From Pseudomonadota bacterium (lineage in GTDB: Bacteria > Pseudomonadota > Alphaproteobacteria > Acetobacterales > Acetobacteraceae): 6,964 nt of DNA. The notes under the pieces were generated by a model that made no database searches, was not told the origin of the DNA, and was given only the letters and a program-made list of their open reading frames with translations. Below are positions 1 to 5,330 of the stretch, piece by piece (position 1 is the stretch's first letter; each line of letters opens with the position of its first letter). The stretch spans positions 1-6,964 of the forward strand of contig JAKCCP010000080.1 of the NCBI GenBank assembly GCA_021841985.1, read 5' to 3'. The translations under genes and the position numbers were made by a program.

Positions 1-992
1 GCCGGGGCGTCCAGCTCGACCGTCGCCGCACATTCCGCCCCCAGCCGCACCACGGCCGGCTGCGGCGTCTCGCGGGCACGGAGCTTCACCGCGCAGGGCA
101 CCGGGGCGGTCGGCAGCGGCGCCAGCCAGTTCACCTCGCGCAGGCCGACGCGGCGCACACCGGCTGCCCCGCGCGGCGCCACCACCACCCGCCGCCGCGT
201 GGCATCGAGCGCCACCACCACCTGCGGCACACCATCCGCCATCCCCGCCAGCCCCAGCCGCTTGGCCTGCCCGACGGTGTAGTGCGCAATCCCTTCATGG
301 CGCCCGAGCGCACGACCCGCGCGCGACACGATCTCGCCCGGCAACGCCGCCTCCGGGCGCAGCCGCGCCACCACGTCCGAATAACGCCCTTCAGGAACGA
401 AACAGATATCCTGGCTGTCCGGCTTTTCGGCAACTGGCAGGCCAAGCCGCGCCGCCGCCGCCCGCACCACCGCTTTGCTCGCCATCTCGCCCAGGGGGAA
501 ACGACAGAATTCGAGCTGCGCGCGGGTCGTGGCAAACAGAAACCAGCTCTGATCGCGCGCCAGATCCGCCGCGCGATGCAGTTCCACCCCCGCCGGCCCC
601 TCAAGGCGCCGCACATAATGCCCGGTCGCCAGCGCCGCCGCCCCCAGATCGCGCGCCAGCGCCAGCAAATCGCCGAATTTCACGCTCTGGTTGCAGCGCA
701 CGCACGGCACCGGCGTCTCGCCGGCCGCGTAAGATGCGGCAAAATCCTCGATCACCGCGGCGCGAAACCGCGCCTCGGCATCGATCACGTAATGCGCAAT
801 TCCCAGATGATCGGCGACCCGGCGGGCATCATGGATGTCCTGGCCGGCACAACAGGCGCCCTTGCGCCCGCGCGCCGCGCCATGATCGTAAAGCTGCAGG
901 GTGACCCCCACCACCTCATGGCCGGCCTCGGCCAACAGCCCCGCCACCACGGAACTATCCACCCCACCCGACATCGCCACCACCACCCTCAC
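1..992 (-). CDS. mnmA: tRNA-specific 2-thiouridylase MnmA (3' end outside window)
   Basis: MnmA activates wobble uridine 34 of Lys, Glu and Gln tRNAs with ATP and inserts sulfur passed on as persulfide from a cysteine desulfurase. About 330 residues are visible and the C-terminus is cut by the window edge. The N-terminal PP-loop SGGVDSS sits at residues 8-14. The first catalytic cysteine is C100 in [15 protein letters not shown], and the second is C197 in [13 protein letters not shown]. These correspond closely to E. coli C102 and C199. ATGHYVRRL (122-130) and the [12 protein letters not shown] segment further on are also family-typical. The start is GTG at 992, because only this frame reads [14 protein letters not shown] and GGGAGG lies 6 nt upstream. 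The ATG at 996 is in another frame. The gene is last in the visible cysE-iscR-desulfurase-fdx train, which suits a sulfur acceptor. Function is secure. Confidence 0.96.
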   Translation of the reverse strand, partial: MRVVVAMSGGVDSSVVAGLLAEAGHEVVGVTLQLYDHGAARGRKGACCAGQDIHDARRVADHLGIAHYVIDAEARFRAAVIEDFAASYAAGETPVPCVRCNQSVKFGDLLALARDLGAAALATGHYVRRLEGPAGVELHRAADLARDQSWFLFATTRAQLEFCRFPLGEMASKAVVRAAAARLGLPVAEKPDSQDICFVPEGRYSDVVARLRPEAALPGEIVSRAGRALGRHEGIAHYTVGQAKRLGLAGMADGVPQVVVALDATRRRVVVAPRGAAGVRRVGLREVNWLAPLPTAPVPCAVKLRARETPQPAVVRLGAECAATVELDAP

Positions 993-998
993 GCATGA

Positions 999-1004
999 CC
1001 TCCC
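999..1004 (-). promoter_or_regulatory. Shine-Dalgarno of mnmA
   Basis: GGGAGG on the minus strand is separated by 6 nt (TCATGC) from the GTG at 992. It decides the start of mnmA, because the ATG lying inside the spacer (996-994) opens a different frame without MnmA sequence. Confidence 0.75.
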
Positions 1005-1032
1005 GACGCGGCTGAACGGGCGAAAAGTAGGG

Positions 1033-1133
1033 CCAGAGGGGCGCTGCCCCTCTGGACGCCCCGCTGGGGCCAGTAGCCCCAGACCCCCATCCTGGAGGAG
1101 GGTTGCCGGGAGAGGGTCCGGGGACATTGTCCC
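1033..1133. repeat. GC-rich multi-hairpin intergenic element between fdx and mnmA
   Basis: This non-coding stretch is built from nested inverted repeats. CCAGAGGGG (1033-1041) pairs perfectly with CCCCTCTGG (1047-1055) around a 5-nt loop. GCCCC (1058-1062) pairs with GGGGC (1066-1070). CCCCAGACCC (1077-1086) pairs with GGGTCCGGGG (1114-1123) with one mismatch. GGGAC (1121-1125) pairs with GTCCC (1129-1133), which excludes the previous stem. No arm is followed by a T-tract, so it is not a standard intrinsic terminator. From memory, similar hairpin elements recur between genes in Rhodospirillales genomes; this was not searched here. Lying in the mnmA leader, it could affect mRNA processing or lower mnmA expression relative to fdx, but that is inference. 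Confidence 0.55.
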
Positions 1134-1200
1134 TGGCGGGTGGTGCAGGAGAGCGGCGCCCTCCTGGCCTTGCCTTCCTTCCCACGTCGCCGCATCGTGG

Positions 1201-1533
1201 TCATTCGTTGAGCAGGTTGCGGGTGGCGGCGGGGAGGCGGACGGTGAGGCCGTCGAGTTGGTCGCTCATCACGATCTGGCAGCCGAGGCGGGAGGTTTTT
1301 TCCAGGCCGAAGGCGAGGTCGAGCATATCCTCCTCGTCTTCGCTGGGGGTTGCGAGTTTGCCGAACCAGGCGGGATCGACGATGACGTGGCAGGTCGAGC
1401 AGGCGAGCGAGCCTTCACAGGCGCCCTCGATATCGATGTCGTGGCGATGGGCGATTTCCAGCACCGAGAGGCCGAGCGGGGCGTCAACCTCGCGCCTGGT
1501 GCCGTCGCGTTCGATGAAGGTCATTCTGGGCAT
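1201..1533 (-). CDS. fdx: [2Fe-2S] ferredoxin, adrenodoxin/Isc type
   Basis: This is a 110-residue soluble electron carrier of the Fdx family, which in ISC systems supplies electrons for cluster assembly. The four cluster ligands are C39, C45, C48 and C85, in the pattern C-x5-C-x2-C-x36-C. They lie within [16 protein letters not shown] and SRLGCQIV. The acidic stretch [11 protein letters not shown] (64-74) is the usual partner-binding helix of adrenodoxin-type ferredoxins. Length is normal for the family. The start could be ATG 1533 (MPRMTF) or the ATG three codons on; neither has a strong Shine-Dalgarno, and the longer form is given. It lies 90 nt downstream of the desulfurase and 208 nt upstream of mnmA on the same strand, which supports a role in Fe-S or sulfur transfer chemistry. 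Confidence 0.95.
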   Translation of the reverse strand: MPRMTFIERDGTRREVDAPLGLSVLEIAHRHDIDIEGACEGSLACSTCHVIVDPAWFGKLATPSEDEEDMLDLAFGLEKTSRLGCQIVMSDQLDGLTVRLPAATRNLLNE

Positions 1534-1623
1534 GGCGAGCTCGCTCTATCTTGGCCGTGGCCGCGCGGGTGGATGGCGGCGGAGGTAGAACGTCCACTAT
1601 TGCCCTGCAAGCCGGCGCGGCGT

Positions 1624-2733
1624 TCAGGCGGCGCGGCGGGCGAGGCGCCGCGCCATCGCCTGATAGGCGGCGGCGAAGGCCGTGATATCGGCGGCGCAGA
1701 CATTCCACGGCAGCGAGACGCGGATCGCCTGGCCGGCAAGCTCGCCGAGCCCCATCGCCGCCAGCACGTGGCTCCGCGCGACCTTGCCGGAGCTGCACGC
1801 CGCCCCCGCCGAGACCGCGATCCCGGCGAGATCGAGCGCGATCACCTGGGTTTCCGCCGCCACGCCGGGCAGAGCGAGGCAGGTGGTGTTGGGCAGGCGC
1901 TCGGCGCCGGCGCCGCAGACGATGGCGCCAGCCGCGCGCGCGGCCATTTCGGCGGCATCGCGCAAGGGGGCGAGGTCGGCGGGCGGCGTGCTCGCGGCGG
2001 CGGCGAAGCCGGCGATGGCGGCGAGCGCCGGGGTGCCGCCGCGCCGCCCGCGCTCCTGGCCGCCACCCTTGATCAGCGGCACCAGACGATCGGCGGCGTC
2101 CGGGGCGAGCAGCAGCGCCCCGACGCCGGTCGGGCCGCCGAGCTTGTGGGCGGAAAGCGCGAGACTGTCGGCGCCGAGGGCCGCCCAATCGAGCGCCAGG
2201 CGCCCGGCCGCCTGCACCGCATCGACGTGGAGATGCGCGCCGAAGCGGTGGCATAGGCGCGCGGCCGCGGGGATCGGATGGAGGACGCCGGTTTCGTTGT
2301 TGGCGAGCATGAGGGCGACGAAGGCGTCGTCCGTGCCCGCCAGGATCTGCTCCAGGGCGGCGAGGTCGGCGCGTCCGGCGGAATCGACTGGCAGGATCGC
2401 GGCCTCCGGGGCGGCGGCGCGCACCGCGTCGTGTTCGGTGGCGCCGATGATCAGCCTCCGCCCGACGCCAAGCCCGGTGATCGCCAGGGTATTGGCCTCG
2501 GTACCGCCGGAGGTAAAGACGAGATCGGCCGGGCGGGCGCCGAAGCGCTGGGCGATGGTCTCGCGCGCGGCTTCGAGGAGCGCGCGGGCGGCGCGGCCGG
2601 GGCCATGCACGGAGGCGGGGTTGCCGATCTGGTCAAATGCCGCGAGCAGCGCCGCGCGCGCCGCGGGAAGCAGCGGCTCGGTGGCATTGGCGTCGAGATA
2701 GACCCGCCGCCGCGCGGTTTCCGCGCGCGGCAT
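1624..2733 (-). CDS. Cysteine desulfurase, IscS/NifS-like group I
   Basis: This PLP enzyme converts cysteine to alanine and holds the sulfur as an enzyme persulfide for Fe-S assembly or tRNA thiolation. It has 369 residues, normal for the family. Visible elements are TSGGTEAN (74-81), the PLP-stacking histidine H101 in ATEHDA, N146 in ANNETG, D171 and Q174 in HVDAVQ, the Schiff-base lysine K197 in LSAHKLGGPTG, GGGQERGRRGGT (223-234), and the mobile persulfide cysteine C313 in SAGAACSSGKVARSHVL. That loop has the length of group I enzymes, not of SufS. The start is ATG 2733: the iscR TGA ends 1 nt before it and GGAAAG (2743-2748) lies 9 nt upstream. The frame stays open further upstream into iscR, but those residues are not family sequence. 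It could be named iscS or csd; its client (MnmA, a SUF scaffold, or both) cannot be read here. Confidence 0.95.
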   Translation of the reverse strand: MPRAETARRRVYLDANATEPLLPAARAALLAAFDQIGNPASVHGPGRAARALLEAARETIAQRFGARPADLVFTSGGTEANTLAITGLGVGRRLIIGATEHDAVRAAAPEAAILPVDSAGRADLAALEQILAGTDDAFVALMLANNETGVLHPIPAAARLCHRFGAHLHVDAVQAAGRLALDWAALGADSLALSAHKLGGPTGVGALLLAPDAADRLVPLIKGGGQERGRRGGTPALAAIAGFAAAASTPPADLAPLRDAAEMAARAAGAIVCGAGAERLPNTTCLALPGVAAETQVIALDLAGIAVSAGAACSSGKVARSHVLAAMGLGELAGQAIRVSLPWNVCAADITAFAAAYQAMARRLARRAA

Positions 2734-2734
2734 T

Positions 2735-3184
2735 TCAAGCAGCTTTCCGCGGTTTGCCGGGATGCCCCACGCCGCACTTGCCGGCGACCACGTCGGCGAG
2801 GGTGATGGCGTCGAGGAAGTCATGGATACGCTGGCAGAGTTCCTGCCACAGCGCGGCCGTCGGGCCGTCCGCGGCGCCGATCGCGACGCCGTCAAGGCAG
2901 CACCCCTCGGCGTTGCCTTCATCGACGGCGCGGATGACGGTCGCGATGGTGATTTGCATGGCCGGCCGCGCGAGGCAGTAGCCGCCGCCCGGGCCGCGCG
3001 CGGAGATCACCAGGCCGGCGCGGCGCAGGCGGCCGAAAATCTGTTCGAGATAGGCTGGGCTGATGCCCTGGCGCGCGGCGACCTCGGCGAGGCTCACCGG
3101 TCGGGCGGCGCAATCGGGTTCCGCGTGCGCGGCGAGATCAACCAGGGCGATGACCGCGTAGCGCCCGCGTGTGGAGAGTTGCAT
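2735..3184 (-). CDS. iscR: Rrf2-family transcriptional regulator, IscR-like
   Basis: This 149-residue winged-helix repressor/activator probably controls the cluster it sits in. The N-terminus MQLSTRGRYAVIALVDLA, the recognition helix region SLAEVAARQGISPAYLEQIF (31-50) and the wing SARGPGGGY (61-69) match E. coli IscR closely; E47 corresponds to its E43. The ligand loop differs. Adjacent cysteines C95 and C96 lie where the first E. coli ligand (C92) aligns. The positions aligning with C98, C104 and H107 are Ala, Gly and Ala. C25, C70, C117 and C137 lie elsewhere. Any cluster is therefore held in a non-E. coli way, as has been reported for alphaproteobacterial IscR (Rhodobacter). The start ATG 3184 lies 3 nt after the cysE TAG, with GGAG (3195-3198) upstream. 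It could also sense cysteine status like the Rrf2 protein CymR, given its neighbour. Confidence 0.92.
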   Translation of the reverse strand: MQLSTRGRYAVIALVDLAAHAEPDCAARPVSLAEVAARQGISPAYLEQIFGRLRRAGLVISARGPGGGYCLARPAMQITIATVIRAVDEGNAEGCCLDGVAIGAADGPTAALWQELCQRIHDFLDAITLADVVAGKCGVGHPGKPRKAA

Positions 3185-3187
3185 GCT

Positions 3188-3865
3188 CTAATCTCCGGCC
3201 GACTCGCGCATTTTCACCCCCGACGCGAGCCGCGCGAGCCGCGCCTCGACCTCGGTGAGTTCGGCGCGGAGGCTTTCCACGTCGCGGAGCAGCGGATCGA
3301 GCGCCGCCTCGGCCGGCGTGCCATAGGGATCGAAGCAGGGGGCGTGGCGCTGACGCTCGATCGGGCGCGCGGGAATGCCCACCACCGTGGTGCCGGCCGC
3401 GACCGGCTGCACCACCACCGCATTGGCGCCGATCCGGGCGTTGTCGCCGATGGTGATCGCCCCGAGCACCTTCGCCCCGGCGCCGATGATCACGCCGTTG
3501 CCGATGGTGGGGTGGCGCTTGCCCCGCTCGGAGGTGGTGCCCCCCAAGGTAACCTGATGATACATATAGACATCATCGCCGATTTCGGCGGTCTCGCCGA
3601 TCACCACCCCCATGCCGTGGTCGATGATCACGCGCCGGCCGACGCGCGCGCCGGGATGGATCTCGATGCCAGTGAGCCAGCGGCTGAGATAGGAAACCAG
3701 CCGCCCGAGCAGGCGCAGGCGGCGGCGCCACAGCGCTTGCGCCAGGCGATGCCACATCAGGGCATGGAGACCGGGATAGCAGAGCAGCACCTCGAGGTCG
3801 GAATGCGCCGCCGGATCCTTCTCGCGATAGGCCCGGATGGTCTCACGCAAAAAAATGAAGGCCAT
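3188..3865 (-). CDS. cysE: Serine O-acetyltransferase
   Basis: CysE acetylates L-serine with acetyl-CoA to give O-acetylserine, the acceptor of sulfide in cysteine synthesis. The protein has 225 residues and lacks most of the long N-terminal helical domain of E. coli CysE (273 residues). The left-handed beta-helix of hexapeptide repeats runs from about residue 65 to 165. It holds GIEIHPGA (66-73), the catalytic histidine H83 in [14 protein letters not shown]103 in [11 protein letters not shown], the RHP of the substrate loop (117-119), and IGAGAKVLG (127-135). The C-terminal tail (about 185-218) is a charged, coiled-coil-like helix ending in Asp, with no terminal Ile for docking into CysK. 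The start is well bounded: an in-frame TAA lies only four codons upstream of ATG 3865. It is first in the train, 3 nt before iscR, so cysteine synthesis is probably regulated with the Fe-S genes. Confidence 0.95.
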   Translation of the reverse strand: MAFIFLRETIRAYREKDPAAHSDLEVLLCYPGLHALMWHRLAQALWRRRLRLLGRLVSYLSRWLTGIEIHPGARVGRRVIIDHGMGVVIGETAEIGDDVYMYHQVTLGGTTSERGKRHPTIGNGVIIGAGAKVLGAITIGDNARIGANAVVVQPVAAGTTVVGIPARPIERQRHAPCFDPYGTPAEAALDPLLRDVESLRAELTEVEARLARLASGVKMRESAGD

Positions 3866-3893
3866 GCGACATTTCCATTATGAATTGGCGACC

Positions 3894-3905
3894 ATAGAGA
3901 CCTAT
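3894..3905. promoter_or_regulatory. Short dyad upstream of cysE, possible operator
   Basis: ATAGAGACCTAT contains the inverted repeat ATAG-N4-CTAT about 30 nt upstream of the cysE start. On the minus strand it overlaps TATAGG and AATATA, the most -10-like bases in the area, although no good -35 is visible. Rrf2 regulators bind A/T-flanked dyads over promoters, so this is a plausible but unproven site for the IscR-like protein encoded downstream. It does not match the E. coli type 1 IscR consensus. Confidence 0.2.
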
Positions 3906-4143
3906 ATTCGCTTCGCGGCGGCTTTCTTGAAGAGCCCGTAGCGGAGCGCCGAGCGAGAAGGGGAAGCCGACCCGACAAGACCAGAGTAGAGCGATCAGAA
4001 ATGTCAGAACCAACAAGGAGAGCATGAAACCGTGAGAGGAGCAAAAGCCCGAACGAGACCCGAAAGAGGCTGAGCCGCCGCCAAGGGAAAGCCCGTCGTC
4101 CCGATCGTGGTGGACCAGGGACAGCAGGTGGGCCCGGAACGTC

Positions 4144-4180
4144 ACGAAGTTCTTCGTCGCCGCATGCCGAGGCCTCGGCA
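4144..4180. repeat. Two adjacent inverted repeats in the intergenic region
   Basis: ACGAAG (4144-4149) and CTTCGT (4152-4157) form a perfect inverted repeat with a 2-nt centre. Eight bases on lies the 16-bp perfect palindrome TGCCGAGGCCTCGGCA (4165-4180). Neither is followed by a T-tract on either strand, so they are not simple terminators. They could be paired parts of an RNA or a protein-binding site; which one cannot be decided from the sequence. Confidence 0.45.
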
Positions 4181-4521
4181 AGGTGGGTGTGGAGGACAGT
4201 GACGCCACAGAGTGGTTCCCTTCGGTTTCCAAGCCTATGTGATCAAGAATTAGGGATCGCGCGCCCCGGTGCAATCGGAAATCGTAGCATCCGCTAAAAG
4301 AATCGGATAGGTTTTCGATCGAACAGGTGGGGCGTGAGGCGGGTTCCGTGGCCGGGGTTTGGCCCATCGGCGAGGGACGCGCCGCAATATCGGGAACGCG
4401 CGGGCTGGTCCTGTGTTGGGCTGCGAGATGGGTTTGGCTCTGGAATGGCTCGAAAATGAGCTGGGGAAAAGGGAGGATGTTGCGCGCAAGCGCGGCGAAA
4501 ACGTCAGAAACCAGTCGTGAG

Positions 4522-4539
4522 ACGGCCAGGAATGGCCGT
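4522..4539 (+). promoter_or_regulatory. Hairpin with GGAA tetraloop upstream of the hydrolase start
   Basis: ACGGCCA (4522-4528) pairs perfectly with TGGCCGT (4533-4539) around the loop GGAA, which fits the stable GNRA class. It lies 15 nt before the ribosome site and 28 nt before the hydrolase ATG. If transcription starts upstream, this would be a stable hairpin in the mRNA leader, with possible roles in stability or regulation. No U-tract follows, so it is not a terminator. Confidence 0.4.
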
Positions 4540-4554
4540 ATGTGAGCAAAGAAC

Positions 4555-4560
4555 GGAAAG
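4555..4560 (+). promoter_or_regulatory. Ribosome binding site of the alpha/beta hydrolase
   Basis: GGAAAG is followed by a 7-nt spacer and the ATG at 4568. It favours this start over the in-frame GTG at 4517 and ATG at 4532. Those would add residues unlike the family and have no properly spaced Shine-Dalgarno. Confidence 0.6.
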
Positions 4561-4567
4561 CAAAATC

Positions 4568-5233
4568 ATGCCCGAAGTCATGTTCGCCGGCCCTGATGGG
4601 CGGTTGGAAGGTCGCTACCACCACTCCAAGGAGACCGGTGCGCCGGTCGCCCTGGTGCTGCATCCACACCCGCTGCATGGCGGGACGATGAATAATCGCA
4701 TCACCTATACGGTGTATCAGTCGTTCCAGCGTCTCGGCTTCTCGGTGATGCGGTTCAATTTTCGCGGTGTCGGGCGGAGCCAGGGGCGCTATGACGGCGG
4801 CATCGGCGAAATCAGCGACGCCGCCGCCGCGCTGGACTGGCTGCAGGCGGTGAATCCGCATGCCGGCGGGTTGTGGATCGCCGGCTATTCCTTTGGCGCC
4901 TTTGTCAGCATGCAGCTTCTTATGCGTCGCCCCGAGGTTTCGGGCTGGGTCAGCATCGCGCCGCCCGCGAGCCACTACGATTTCGGTTTCCTCGCTCCCT
5001 GCCCGTGTGGCGGGCTGATGATCCATGGCGACAATGACGACCTTGTCCCCGAACCCTCCGTGCGCAAGCTCGTGGACAAGCTCAACACCCAAAAAGGCGT
5101 CACCGTCGATTATCGGATTTTTGCCGGGGCGGATCACGTCATGGCCAGCCACGCCGAACAGATCGCCGTGGCGGTCGAGGATCATGTCAGCAAGAAGATG
5201 ATCGGGCGGCACATGGCGCTTGCCGCTGATTAG
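4568..5233 (+). CDS. Alpha/beta hydrolase (COG2945-like), substrate unknown
   Basis: This 221-residue single-domain alpha/beta hydrolase is probably cytoplasmic, as no signal peptide or membrane segment is seen. The substrate is not known. The oxyanion region HPHPLHGG lies at 32-39 and RFNFRGVGRSQG at 62-73. The nucleophile elbow is GYSFG with S108, the likely acid is D157 in HGDNDDLVP, and the histidine is H190 in FAGADHV, so the Ser-Asp-His triad is complete. The fold order and short length match the small predicted hydrolases of COG2945. It is transcribed away from cysE and ends before a strong terminator, so it is a single-gene unit in this window. From general knowledge, hydrolases of this type often lie beside iscR/desulfurase/SUF genes in alphaproteobacteria, which hints at a linked but undefined role. 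The family call is firm, the function open. Confidence 0.9.
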   Translation: MPEVMFAGPDGRLEGRYHHSKETGAPVALVLHPHPLHGGTMNNRITYTVYQSFQRLGFSVMRFNFRGVGRSQGRYDGGIGEISDAAAALDWLQAVNPHAGGLWIAGYSFGAFVSMQLLMRRPEVSGWVSIAPPASHYDFGFLAPCPCGGLMIHGDNDDLVPEPSVRKLVDKLNTQKGVTVDYRIFAGADHVMASHAEQIAVAVEDHVSKKMIGRHMALAAD

Positions 5234-5277
5234 CGCCACGCTCGTCATGTGCGCAACAGGCCGGCATGCGTGTAACG

Positions 5278-5311
5278 GGCCGGGGGATCGGGTGATCCTC
5301 CGGCCTTTTTT
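5278..5311 (+). terminator. Rho-independent terminator of the hydrolase gene
   Basis: A 12-bp stem is formed by GGCCGGGGGATC (5278-5289) and GATCCTCCGGCC (5294-5305), with one G-U pair and the loop GGGT, followed by six T (5306-5311). It lies 44 nt after the hydrolase stop and just before the convergent transporter end. The opposite strand has no T-tract after the stem, so it is best suited to plus-strand transcripts. Confidence 0.93.
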
Positions 5312-5330
5312 ATGACCCGCGACGCGCTGG

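Larger units (their letters stand above)
3866..4567. other. 702-nt divergent intergenic region without a convincing gene
   Basis: This gap separates cysE (minus) from the alpha/beta hydrolase (plus) and must hold the promoters of both. GC falls to about 52% at 3961-4020 and 4201-4320, against about 70% in the flanking genes, then returns to about 73% at 4321-4380. It contains several inverted repeats (4144-4157, 4165-4180, 4480-4489, 4522-4539). The short sequence AATCGGA occurs twice, at about 4273 and 4301. Open frames cross parts of it on both strands, but none shows a recognisable domain. No clear -35/-10 pair stands out on either strand. It could hold an unrecognised small RNA, a decayed gene or a mobile-element remnant. 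Confidence 0.6.

Noticed and set aside
994..996. ATG as the mnmA start
   Set aside because: It is in a different frame; only the GTG at 992 leads into the PP-loop sequence.
1182..1200. Hairpin CCACG/CGTGG just after fdx as a terminator
   Set aside because: The stem is 5 bp with a 9-nt loop and no T-tract follows on the minus strand.
901..2256. Long plus-strand open frame of about 450 codons
   Set aside because: It lies antisense to mnmA, fdx and the desulfurase, has Arg/Gly/Ala-rich low-complexity translation and no motif. High GC explains the missing stops.
2762..3883. Plus-strand open frame of about 370 codons opposite iscR and cysE
   Set aside because: It is antisense to two clearly identified genes; the composition (His, Asp, Arg, Ala) is typical of a shadow frame.
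4024..4242. Selenocysteine reading of the TGA at codon 4 of the small interrupted frame
   Set aside because: There is no recognised selenoprotein family and no reason for Sec so near the start; a nonsense change or chance is simpler.
4130..4250. 6S RNA gene on the minus strand
   Set aside because: Only short matches (CACCTTG, TGCGGCG) are present; the 5' half, the central bubble and the closing stem could not be built. It is kept only as a question in the findings.
4327..4545. Plus-strand frame of 72 codons upstream of the hydrolase
   Set aside because: The GTG start has no Shine-Dalgarno, the translation is Trp/Arg/Gly-rich with no family resemblance, and it overlaps the leader hairpin.
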